DNA of 64,000 nucleotides from the NCBI RefSeq assembly GCF_002251795.1, contig NZ_NOXU01000026.1, positions 202,797 through 266,796 of the forward strand, written 5' to 3'. This document shows, piece by piece, positions 9,714 through 17,976 of this stretch (within the stretch, counting starts at the first letter, position 1; every line of letters begins with the position of its first letter). A program made the translations under genes and the position numbers. The stretch comes from Niveispirillum lacus (GTDB taxonomy: Bacteria; Pseudomonadota; Alphaproteobacteria; Azospirillales; Azospirillaceae). The notes beneath the pieces were generated by a model that was given only the letters and a program-made list of their open reading frames with translations, had not been told where the DNA came from and did not search any database.

Positions 9714-9736
9714 CCCCACGCTTATCACGCGTGGGG
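9714..9736 (-). terminator. Hairpin after the YbbP-type permease gene
   Basis: CCCCACGC (9714-9721) and GCGTGGGG (9729-9736) form a perfect 8-bp stem about 40 bases after the permease stop on the minus strand. There is no T-tract, so it may only attenuate transcription into the PilZ gene. Confidence 0.4.
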
Positions 9737-9778
9737 GACCACCTTTTGCATATTTACAACAGACGGGATCAGGTCTCG

Positions 9779-12382
9779 TCAATCAATCCTAAGGACAGGG
9801 GCGGCTGGCTGACCCAGGGCGCGCCAAGTCCCAATGAAGCCCAAGGTCAGGGTGATGGCGGTACAAATCAAAGCCGTGCTGATTACGGCCCAGGGCATGA
9901 AGTGGAAGGAGAAATCCATCACTTCGGTGATCACAATCCAGGCGACCACCGTACCCAGAATTCCCGAAATCGCTGCCGTGATCAGGCCCAGAAGTCCGTA
10001 TTCCAACAGGAAAGCGCGTAGAACGGTGGTGCGGGTGGCGCCCAGCACCTTCAGGACCACGGCGTCATAGACCCGGCGGCGATGGCCTGCCGCCACCGCG
10101 CCAGCCAGTACCAAGGTGCCGGCTAGCAGGGTCACTGCCGCCGTCAACCGGACGGCCAACCCCACATTCATCAGAATCCCCGACACCGTATCCAGGGCAT
10201 CCTTGACACGGACGGCGCTGATATTGCTGAACTTTACCGCTACATTGCGCTGCACAGCCGATTCCGAGGCCTCCGGCACGCGCACCGTTGCTAGGTAGGT
10301 CTGGGGTGCCGACTCTAGAACCCCGGGAGAGAAGACCAGGGTGAAGTTGATGGTGATCGTATCCCAATCCAGTTCACGGACCACCGCAACTTCCCCCTCG
10401 ATATCACGGCCGAGGACATTGATGGTCATTGTCGCACCGGGTCCGATACCAAAACTCTCCGCAATCTCCTTTGAAACGGCCAGTTTGGGCGGGCCTTGAT
10501 AATCTGCCGGCCACCATTCGCCGGCCAGGACCGTGTCATTGGCCGGGGCCTTGGCCTGCCAGGTGATGCCGCGGTCACCATTCAGAACCCAGGAATATTC
10601 CTTGGTCTTCAGCGCTTTTTCCGCCTCTACTCCGTTGATGGCAACGATTCGGGCGCGCAGATTGGGCACGAGGTTTAGGTCTTCCGTACCAGGTACGGCC
10701 AATACTGTCTGGCTGAATTCCTCCACCTGATCAGGCTGGATATCGACGAAGAAAAAGGCCGGCGCATCAGTCGGCAGGCGGTCGGAGACTTCCTTCTGGA
10801 AATTCCCTTCGATCAGGGCAATTGCGACCAGGACGGTCAGGCCCAGGCCCAGTGACAGGACCACGGCACTGGTCGGGCTGCCGGGACGGTGGATATTGGC
10901 CAGCGCCAGTCGAAGGACAGGCAGGCGCGGCCTGCCTGCCGCCTTGGCCAGTTTTGTCACACCGATACCAGCCAGCCAGAACAGCCCTAACACCATTACG
11001 GAGCCAATAACGAAGGAGATGGCGAACCCTTTCTCTTCTGCTGTCGCAACGGCCAACGTCCCCAAGGCCAAACCGGATGCGGCAATCCCCAGAAGATAAG
11101 CGAAGCGTGGTGTGCCCTTGGCCTTCTGCACCACTTCCCGGAACAGCGCGATGGCCGGAACTTCGCGCGCGTGACCCAATGGCCATAGCGAGAAAGCCAG
11201 GGCGGTCAGAAACCCGAAACCTGCGGCGATAGCCAATGCCTGCGGATAGACCCCGATCCGTGCTGTAATAGGTAACACTTCCGCCAGTGCCTGGCCGGCC
11301 GCCAGGGGGCCGGCCGTACCCACCGCCAGACCGATAGCGATGCCAATCGATGACAGTGCCAAAATCTGAATGAGATAGGTTTTGAAGATCAGCGAACCCG
11401 ACGCGCCGACGCATTTCAGCATGGCGATGGTGTTCGATTTGGCATCCATATACGCACGCACTGCATTACCGACGCCAACCCCGCCCACCAGCAGCGCCGT
11501 CAACCCAACCAGGGTCAAAAACAGGGTCATGCGGTCGATGAAACGCGACAATTGCGGGGCGGCATTCAGATAATCTCGCAGCCGCCACGGCGCATCGGGC
11601 AGTTCGGCCTTTGCCTGTTCTCGGAACTCTTTGATGCCAATCCCATCCTTCAGCCGGACTTGGTAGGACCAGGTGATCAGGCTGCCGGGTTGCACCAACT
11701 CTGTGCGTGCCAGGGCCGCATCGGACACCATCAGTCGGGGGCCAAGAGAGAAGCTGCCCGATCCGGCCTTGTCCGGTTCACGCGCGATCAGACCTCGTAC
11801 CTCCACCTCTGTGCCGCCGACACTGACCAGGGAACCGGTTTTCAGGTTCAGGCGGGTGGCGAGGGTATCTTCCACCACCGTACCGAAACGGCCCTGCCTT
11901 TCGGCCAGAAGGGCCTGGATATCCACCGCTTGTGGCAATCCATCCGGCCCTTGAATCTCAAAGGTCCCATAAAGCGGGTAATTGGGGCTGACTGATTTCA
12001 GCTCAACCAGGGCGCTGGTGCCGCCATCTTGCGGATCGCGGGCCATCGCCCGCATTTCGGCCGAGGTCATCACCTCGCCCCTGCTTGTCAGGAACGCCAG
12101 TTGTTCGGGCGTCGCTTCGCGATACAGGATACGCGCGGCAACGTCCCCACCCAGAATGGCGCGTCCGTCACTGCGCATGCCATTCTCAATCCCGCTTGAT
12201 ATTGACTGCACCGTTGCGATGGCACCAACACCGATAGCCAGACAGGCGATGAAAATCCGAAAACCGGAGAGCCCGCCGCGCAGTTCACGTCGCGCGATGG
12301 TGAATGCCAATTTCCATTCTGACAGCCAAGTGCCCTTGGGCGGTGCCGTCACCGTTCCGGTGGAAAGCGTTGTTGCAGTCAT
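9779..12382 (-). CDS. ABC transporter permease, FtsX/YbbP type
   Basis: An 867-residue inner-membrane protein with the double FtsX layout of YbbP proteins. A first membrane helix near residue 35 (FRIFIACLAIGVGAIATVQS) is followed by a large periplasmic domain, three helices near 280-400 (LVGLTALLVGGVGVGNAVRA and following), further helices, a second periplasmic domain and three C-terminal helices. The start ATG at 12382 is one base after the ATPase stop, so the pair is translationally coupled. YbbAP-type systems are often found next to tesA, as here. They are thought to remodel or extract envelope lipids, though the substrate is not settled. Confidence 0.85.
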   Translation of the reverse strand: MTATTLSTGTVTAPPKGTWLSEWKLAFTIARRELRGGLSGFRIFIACLAIGVGAIATVQSISSGIENGMRSDGRAILGGDVAARILYREATPEQLAFLTSRGEVMTSAEMRAMARDPQDGGTSALVELKSVSPNYPLYGTFEIQGPDGLPQAVDIQALLAERQGRFGTVVEDTLATRLNLKTGSLVSVGGTEVEVRGLIAREPDKAGSGSFSLGPRLMVSDAALARTELVQPGSLITWSYQVRLKDGIGIKEFREQAKAELPDAPWRLRDYLNAAPQLSRFIDRMTLFLTLVGLTALLVGGVGVGNAVRAYMDAKSNTIAMLKCVGASGSLIFKTYLIQILALSSIGIAIGLAVGTAGPLAAGQALAEVLPITARIGVYPQALAIAAGFGFLTALAFSLWPLGHAREVPAIALFREVVQKAKGTPRFAYLLGIAASGLALGTLAVATAEEKGFAISFVIGSVMVLGLFWLAGIGVTKLAKAAGRPRLPVLRLALANIHRPGSPTSAVVLSLGLGLTVLVAIALIEGNFQKEVSDRLPTDAPAFFFVDIQPDQVEEFSQTVLAVPGTEDLNLVPNLRARIVAINGVEAEKALKTKEYSWVLNGDRGITWQAKAPANDTVLAGEWWPADYQGPPKLAVSKEIAESFGIGPGATMTINVLGRDIEGEVAVVRELDWDTITINFTLVFSPGVLESAPQTYLATVRVPEASESAVQRNVAVKFSNISAVRVKDALDTVSGILMNVGLAVRLTAAVTLLAGTLVLAGAVAAGHRRRVYDAVVLKVLGATRTTVLRAFLLEYGLLGLITAAISGILGTVVAWIVITEVMDFSFHFMPWAVISTALICTAITLTLGFIGTWRALGQPAAPVLRID

Positions 12383-12383
12383 C

Positions 12384-13112
12384 TCAATGCCCCGCCGCCC
12401 GACGCTGCACATCGCCGCGTGCGTCATCCACAATCAGCCCGTCGACCAGGCGGATCACCCGGTCACATTGCCGGGCCAAACCCGAATCATGAGTGATCAG
12501 GACAATGGTTGTGCCCACCCGGTCGGCCATAGCGAACATCAGTTCGATGATGCGTTTGCCCGTATCCCCGTCCAGATTGCCTGTGGGTTCATCCGCCAGC
12601 AGCAGGGATGGTTCTGGCGCAAAGGCGCGGGCCAAGGCCACACGCTGCTGTTCACCGCCCGACAATTGGCCAGGATAATGGGTCAGGCGATGGCCCAGGC
12701 CGACGGCTTCCAGCCCCTTGCGAGCCCGCTCGAACGCATCAGGCGCCCCGGCAAATTCCAACGGAATGGCGACATTCTCCAGCGCCGTCATGGTGGGTAT
12801 GAGGTGGAAGGACTGGAATACGATCCCCACCTCATCGCGGCGGAAGCGGGCTAACGCATCTTCGTCCATGCGTGTCAATTCATGCCCTTTGACCTGCACG
12901 GAACCGGAGGTTGGGGGCTGCAATCCGCCCAGGATCATCATCATGGATGATTTTCCAGACCCGCTGGGCCCCACGACCCCTACCTTTTCGCCACGGCCGA
13001 CATGCAGATCAATTCCTTTCAGGATGTTGACGCTGCCCGCCTCGCTCTCCAGCTTAAGACGGATATCGCGCAACTGCACAACGGGATCGGCCGGAACAAT
13101 GGGCATCGCCAT
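12384..13112 (-). CDS. ABC transporter ATP-binding protein, YbbA/LolD-like
   Basis: The ATPase partner of the following permease, 242 residues from the ATG at 13112, which has AAAGG about 7 bases upstream; the open frame further upstream runs into the divergent esterase. It shows Walker A GPSGSGKSS, the MacB/LolD-type Q-loop FQSFHLIPTMTALENV, signature [15 protein letters not shown], Walker B LLLADEPTGNLD and VLITHDSGLA. The TGNLD variant is typical of the LolD/MacB/YbbA group. Its start codon overlaps that of the divergent esterase (both inside one CATG). Confidence 0.88.
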   Translation of the reverse strand: MAMPIVPADPVVQLRDIRLKLESEAGSVNILKGIDLHVGRGEKVGVVGPSGSGKSSMMMILGGLQPPTSGSVQVKGHELTRMDEDALARFRRDEVGIVFQSFHLIPTMTALENVAIPLEFAGAPDAFERARKGLEAVGLGHRLTHYPGQLSGGEQQRVALARAFAPEPSLLLADEPTGNLDGDTGKRIIELMFAMADRVGTTIVLITHDSGLARQCDRVIRLVDGLIVDDARGDVQRRAAGH

Positions 13113-13827
13113 GACAAACCTTTGCAGCAAGGGTGATCCGAACCGATATGGCCTTTTAGGGTCGGCTTTCAACCGACTCGGAACTGTGATCTTGCTGCTT
13201 TTGTGCCTTTTGGCACCACGCGCCGCGATGGCGCAGGTCACACCTGCCACGTCAGGCGGGCCAATAAAAATTATCGTACTGGGTGACAGCTTGTCCGCCG
13301 GCTACAAACTGCCGCGTGAGGCCGCCTTCACCAGCCAGTTGGAAGTGGCACTGAAGGCCAAGGGCTATGACGTCACTGTGCCCAATACCGGGGTCTCCGG
13401 CGAAACCACTTCGGGCGGGCTTTCCCGCCTGGACTGGGTCCTGGGGGACAAACCGGACATGATGATTGTCGAACTGGGTGCCAATGACGGGCTGCGGGGC
13501 ATTGATCCCGCCCGCACACGGGAAAATCTTGATAAGATCCTGTCGAAGCTGAAGGAAAAGAAAGTGCCGGTGCTGTTGGCCGGTATGATGGCACCGCGCA
13601 ATCTGGGCAGCGAATACGCAAAGGTGTTCGATGCGATCTATCCTGACCTTGCCAAGAAACATGGGGTGCCGCTTTACCCCTTTTTCCTGGAAGGGGTGGC
13701 CATGGACCCGAAACTGAATCAGGAAGATGGCATGCATCCCACGGCTGAAGGGGTGGCCGTGATCGTCAAGAATATCATGCCCTCCGTTATGGCGGTGTTG
13801 GACACGATGAAGGCCGGGGCTAAGTGA
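13111..13827 (+). CDS. TesA-like SGNH esterase/lysophospholipase
   Basis: A secreted arylesterase/thioesterase I of the SGNH family. Blocks are clear: GDSLSAGYKLP (nucleophile serine), NTGVSGETTSGG, ELGANDGLRG, and the DGMHPTAEG that holds the catalytic Asp and His. A signal sequence precedes it (LGTVILLLLCLLAPRAAMA, cleavage after AMA), so it acts in the periplasm. The start is uncertain: ATG 13111 gives a 41-residue signal region but no good ribosome site, and GTG 13186 would give a short one. Divergence from the YbbAP-type genes is the common tesA-ybbA arrangement. The next gene overlaps its stop. Confidence 0.88.
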   Translation: MTNLCSKGDPNRYGLLGSAFNRLGTVILLLLCLLAPRAAMAQVTPATSGGPIKIIVLGDSLSAGYKLPREAAFTSQLEVALKAKGYDVTVPNTGVSGETTSGGLSRLDWVLGDKPDMMIVELGANDGLRGIDPARTRENLDKILSKLKEKKVPVLLAGMMAPRNLGSEYAKVFDAIYPDLAKKHGVPLYPFFLEGVAMDPKLNQEDGMHPTAEGVAVIVKNIMPSVMAVLDTMKAGAK

Positions 13828-14963
13828 TGGAAGACCCGCGCGACGATGCCCCGCTCTTTGCCAGCGCCACTGGGACCGGTGCCGATTGGTCTAGCGCTGC
13901 CAAGGACTGCCTAAATAATCTGACCCTGGTGCCCGGTGCGAATTTCGGTGTGCTTTATGTCACCGACCATCTGGCCGACCAGTTGGGTAGTGTCGCCACT
14001 CTGTTGCGCGGGGTTACGGGTGTCCGCGACTGGGTAGGGACAGTTGGGTTGGGGGTGCTGGGTGCGGGCGTGGAGATTTTCGACCGGCCGGCCGTCTCTG
14101 TTCTGATCGGGCGACTGGCAGCGGGAGCCACAAGGCTCTTGGGACCGCTGACCGACGCCATGGCGCCGTTGGACGCGGCAACGCCATGGCTGCGTGACCA
14201 TGCCCCCTTGCTGATGCTGATGCATGGTGACCCACGACACGCGCGCCTGCCTGGTCTGTTGACCGATGTGGCGGGGCGGACGGGCAGTTTCATCGTTGGG
14301 GGATTGACGGCATCGCGCGGGGAACAGGCGGTGTTATGCGGTCACGATATTAATCCGGGTCTATCGGGCATCATGTTCGATGCTGAAGTGCCGGTGGCGA
14401 CTGGCCTCAGCCAGGGCTGTACCCCCATTGGCCCGGTCCGCACCGTCACCCGATCTGACGCACATGTGGTCATGGAGATCGATGGTCTACCAGCCCTGTC
14501 GGTCCTTAAAGCCGACATCGGTCCGGATCTGGCCGGTGACCTACGCCGCATTGGTGGCCTGATCATGGCCGGGCTGCCCGTCCGTGGCGATGATCGCGGC
14601 GACCGACTGGTCCGGGACCTGACCGCCATTGATCTGGAACGCGGGTGGCTTGCCATCGGGGAAACTATTGCCAATGGCCTAGCGATCCAGTTTTGCCGTC
14701 GGGACGCCCAAGCGGCTGAAGTCGACCTTGATCGCATGCTTGAAGGGTTAAAGCGCCGCTTGCCGACGGGCCAGGCGCCGCGCGCCGGCATCTATGTCAC
14801 TTGTGTCGCCCGTGGTGCCCGGCTTTTTGGCAGAGAGGGTGCAGAGATTGAGCTGATCCACCGCCATCTGGGTGATTTTCCACTCACCGGTTTTGCAGCG
14901 GGTGGCGAAATCTCCAATGCCCGTCTTTACGGCTATACCGGGGTGCTTACCCTGTTTCTCTAG
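13827..14963 (+). CDS. FIST domain protein
   Basis: A 378-residue protein with FIST-N and FIST-C features: HDINPGLSGIMFDAEVPVATG, then GLSQGCTPIGPVRTVTRSD, and near the end the glycine-rich FPLTGFAAGGEISNARLYG typical of FIST-C. FIST domains are soluble sensory modules that are thought to bind small ligands such as amino acids, and are usually linked to kinases or cyclases; here the domain stands alone. The ATG overlaps the esterase stop (TGATG), so the two are co-translated. Its functional tie to the esterase is unknown. Confidence 0.8.
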   Translation: MEDPRDDAPLFASATGTGADWSSAAKDCLNNLTLVPGANFGVLYVTDHLADQLGSVATLLRGVTGVRDWVGTVGLGVLGAGVEIFDRPAVSVLIGRLAAGATRLLGPLTDAMAPLDAATPWLRDHAPLLMLMHGDPRHARLPGLLTDVAGRTGSFIVGGLTASRGEQAVLCGHDINPGLSGIMFDAEVPVATGLSQGCTPIGPVRTVTRSDAHVVMEIDGLPALSVLKADIGPDLAGDLRRIGGLIMAGLPVRGDDRGDRLVRDLTAIDLERGWLAIGETIANGLAIQFCRRDAQAAEVDLDRMLEGLKRRLPTGQAPRAGIYVTCVARGARLFGREGAEIELIHRHLGDFPLTGFAAGGEISNARLYGYTGVLTLFL

Positions 14964-15296
14964 GGACATAGCCGTATATCTTCCCTTTGAATTAGCTCAG
15001 TCGTAACACCAAAGTTATTGGGTGGATGCCGCTTGTCCTTCTTGTATGCGTATCTGATTGCCATAAATATAAACCAACAAAAAACACCCTTGAACTAAAA
15101 AGTGACGCAATCACATCAGAGATAATAATTCTATAACTGAATGATATATTCAAGACTCTGTGTGTGTTTGGCTAGGAAACATAGATTGCGATTAATTTAT
15201 TTATTTTAACTATCAGGCGGCTCCCCCAATAAGAGGCCATAGGCCTTTCCCGATGCCGATACACGCCGGCGAACCGGACGTGGAATGGAGACAAAC
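14964..15296. other. AT-rich promoter region of the chemoreceptor gene
   Basis: About 330 bases without a gene, much AT-richer than the flanks (especially 15050-15210). It probably holds the promoter of the chemoreceptor gene. A GCCGATAC at 15255-15262 resembles a sigma-28 -10 element but has no correctly spaced partner. A ribosome site GGAG stands at 15287-15290. Confidence 0.4.
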
Positions 15297-16985
15297 ATGC
15301 TTGCCACCCTGCGCAACCTGTCAATTGCCCGCAAACTGCTGATGGCTTTCGGCGCTCTTGTCCTGACGTCAGCGGCGGTCGGGATGATCAATCGCGGTCA
15401 GTTGACGTTCATTGAAGCCGGTAATGTTGAAACTGTGCATACCTATGAGGTCATGCGCACGGTACGACAGCTTACCCTTGCCAAAGTTGATCAGGAAACA
15501 GGCCTGCGTGGTTTCCTTCTGACCGCAGACGACAACTTTCTGGAACCCTATTATGCAGGGATAAAGAATTTTGACGACAGTTTCGCCCGCGCCAGTGAAC
15601 TGACCAAAAACGATCCGGAGCAGCAGGCGCGGCTGCGCGACATCAAGCAGGCCTCCGACGCTTGGAACCGCGATGTGGCGGAGCCCATGATTGCCGGTAT
15701 GAAAGATCCGGCCACCCGCGAAGCAACCCGTGCCATGGCCGCCACAGGTATTGGCAAGACCCGCATGATCGCCCTGCGAGCCAAAGTGGAAGAGGTGCAG
15801 GACACGCAGCGTGCGCTGCTGGAAAGCCGTCGTGAAGGGTTGCAAGGCGCCTTTTTGACAGCGAACATTGCCACCATTGCGGGGGCCATTGGGTCGCTGA
15901 TCATCGCCATCGGTGCGGGTCTGGCGCTTGCGGGTGCCATTGCACGACCGATCGTTAAAATGACCGATCAGATGGGCTTGTTGGCGGGCGGGGATAAGAC
16001 CATCACGGTCGTTGGTCTGGACCGCAAGGATGAAGTCGGGGGCATGGCCCGTGCGTTGGAAGTGTTCCGTCAGAACGCGATCCGCGCCGATGAACTGGCC
16101 GCCGAACAGGCCCGTGAACAAGCGGCCAAAGTGCGCAGGACCCAGGCCATCGAAGATCTGATTGCTCGCTTCGACCGTGAGGTCTCAGACGTCCTCGGCA
16201 GTGTGACCGGGGCCACCAGTCAGTTGGATGCTACTGCCCAGGGCATGACCGCGATTGCTGAGGAAACGCGCGCCCAAGCCACCGCGACTGCCAGTGCTGC
16301 GGATCAGACCGCCGCCAATGTACAGACAGTCGCTTCTGCGGCTGAAGAGATGGCCAGTTCAATCCAGGAAATCGCGCGCCAGGTCGTGCATTCTACCCAG
16401 GTGGCCGATCAGGCCGCCGACCAGGCCGCGCGCACCAATGATACAGTGCAGACGCTCGCCGAAGCAGCTCAGCGTATCGGGACCGTGGTGCAGTTGATTT
16501 CCGAGATTGCCAGCCAGACCAACCTTCTGGCGTTGAATGCAACGATTGAGGCGGCGCGAGCCGGAGAGGCGGGCAAAGGCTTTGCCGTTGTTGCGTCAGA
16601 AGTGAAAAGCCTTGCCAACCAGACCGCCAAGGCCACGGATGAGATCGCCTTGCAGATACAGTCTATGCAGGCGGTAACAGGGGATGCGGTGGGGGCCATC
16701 GGTTCCATCACCGGTACGATCGGCCAGATCAACGAAGCCATGGCCACCATTTCCGCTGCGGTGGAACAGCAGAATGCCACAACGCTGGAGATCAGCCGCA
16801 ATGTGCAGCAGGCGGCATTGGGCACGCGGGAAGTTTCGTCCAACATTGCCACGGTAACCCAGGCGGCTGGGGAAACCGGTGCATCCGCCACCCAGGTGCT
16901 GGGGGCTGCTCGTGAACTGGGCGAACAGGCCGAAATCATGAAGAACAGGGTCGAGACCTTCCTCTCCGGTATCCGGGCGGCCTGA
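15297..16985 (+). CDS. Methyl-accepting chemotaxis protein with CHASE3-type sensor
   Basis: A chemoreceptor of 562 residues. The ATG at 15297 follows GGAG at 6 bases; an in-frame ATG at 15285 is the alternative. The first membrane helix is near residues 15-35, followed by a periplasmic helical domain with a CHASE3 look ([20 protein letters not shown]), the second helix near 190-215, a HAMP domain ([20 protein letters not shown]) and a signalling domain with the conserved hairpin tip [20 protein letters not shown]. The protein ends in [11 protein letters not shown], without a CheR-binding pentapeptide. No che genes are nearby, so it depends on a cluster elsewhere. Confidence 0.93.
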   Translation: MLATLRNLSIARKLLMAFGALVLTSAAVGMINRGQLTFIEAGNVETVHTYEVMRTVRQLTLAKVDQETGLRGFLLTADDNFLEPYYAGIKNFDDSFARASELTKNDPEQQARLRDIKQASDAWNRDVAEPMIAGMKDPATREATRAMAATGIGKTRMIALRAKVEEVQDTQRALLESRREGLQGAFLTANIATIAGAIGSLIIAIGAGLALAGAIARPIVKMTDQMGLLAGGDKTITVVGLDRKDEVGGMARALEVFRQNAIRADELAAEQAREQAAKVRRTQAIEDLIARFDREVSDVLGSVTGATSQLDATAQGMTAIAEETRAQATATASAADQTAANVQTVASAAEEMASSIQEIARQVVHSTQVADQAADQAARTNDTVQTLAEAAQRIGTVVQLISEIASQTNLLALNATIEAARAGEAGKGFAVVASEVKSLANQTAKATDEIALQIQSMQAVTGDAVGAIGSITGTIGQINEAMATISAAVEQQNATTLEISRNVQQAALGTREVSSNIATVTQAAGETGASATQVLGAARELGEQAEIMKNRVETFLSGIRAA

Positions 16986-17085
16986 TCCCAGCCCTGTTCA
17001 CAGGATGGGCGGTCCGGTTCCTTGGTTTGGGAATCGGCCTGGGGTCTGGCAGGGTGGCGGAGGTTTCAGCTCTGTGGTGGCCGCC

Positions 17086-17913
17086 ATGCGCCTTCTCTGC
17101 CTTGCCTTGTTGTCATCTTTGTTGACCGCCTGCGCCGGCGGTCAACAATCACTGCCACCGGGGGCATCTTATGTCGCGATGGGCAGTTCGTTTGCTGCCG
17201 GCCCTGGTCTTCTGCCCTATGTTCCGGGCGCGCCCGCACGCTGTGCCCGGTCCAGCCGCAACTATGCCCAGCAGTTGGCGGTGAAACGCGGTCTTGCCCT
17301 GGTGGATGTCACCTGTTCCGGGGCTGCGACCGGAGCGGTGCTGGATGGCTGGAACGAACTGCCGGCACAAATGACGGCCATTGGTACCGATACGCGCTTG
17401 GTCACGATAACCATCGGCGGCAATGATGTTGCCTATATCGGCAATATGATCGCTGCCTCTTGTCAAATACTTGCCGCCGGTGCCGGCCAGGGCATGGATA
17501 AGTGCCGGGCACCCGCTTGGCCGACCGAAGACGGGTTCCAGCGCCTGGACACATCGTTGCGCAGGGTTGCCGCAGAAATCCGTAGCCGCGCACCTGAAGC
17601 CATTGTGGTTTTTGTGGACTATGCCGCAATCCTGCCACCAATCGGCACCTGTGCTGCAACCCCCTTGTCGGCAGAGTCCGCTGAGCGACTGCGGGACATA
17701 GACCGGCGGCTTCGGGGCTTGACGGCTGCCGCCGCGGAGGCGTCCGGGACCTTTTTGCTGAAGGTCTCTGATCTCTCACGTGATCACGGGGCTTGCTCTA
17801 CAGTATCCTGGATGACTGGTTATCCTGCACCCCCCGGCGTAGCGCCCTACCACCCCAACCTTGCAGGGATGACGGCGGTGGCTGAGGCGTTGGACCGGTT
17901 ACTGCCGCGCTGA
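17086..17913 (+). CDS. SGNH/GDSL hydrolase, predicted lipoprotein
   Basis: A 275-residue predicted lipoprotein esterase. The signal MRLLCLALLSSLLTACAGG contains a good lipobox (LTAC). The SGNH blocks are the nucleophile GSSFAAGPG, the CSGAATGAVLDGW block, the asparagine in TIGGNDVAYIGN and the histidine in APYHPNLAGM. Several cysteines and the overall layout recall the actinobacterial secreted esterase/lipase group (Streptomyces esterase type). The start could also be GTG 17074, which is 10 bases after GGAGG (17059-17063). It lies 100 bases downstream of the chemoreceptor gene and may share its transcript. The substrate is unknown. Confidence 0.8.
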   Translation: MRLLCLALLSSLLTACAGGQQSLPPGASYVAMGSSFAAGPGLLPYVPGAPARCARSSRNYAQQLAVKRGLALVDVTCSGAATGAVLDGWNELPAQMTAIGTDTRLVTITIGGNDVAYIGNMIAASCQILAAGAGQGMDKCRAPAWPTEDGFQRLDTSLRRVAAEIRSRAPEAIVVFVDYAAILPPIGTCAATPLSAESAERLRDIDRRLRGLTAAAAEASGTFLLKVSDLSRDHGACSTVSWMTGYPAPPGVAPYHPNLAGMTAVAEALDRLLPR

Positions 17914-17976
17914 TCGATTGGTGATGTTCCCGTTTTGTTGATGCATGGCTGCTGGAGTTGCCTATACTCCGCCGCC

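Noticed and set aside
15230..15262. Sigma-28-like promoter for the chemoreceptor gene (TAAG and GCCGATAC)
   Set aside because: The spacer is 21 bases instead of about 15, so the match is not convincing.
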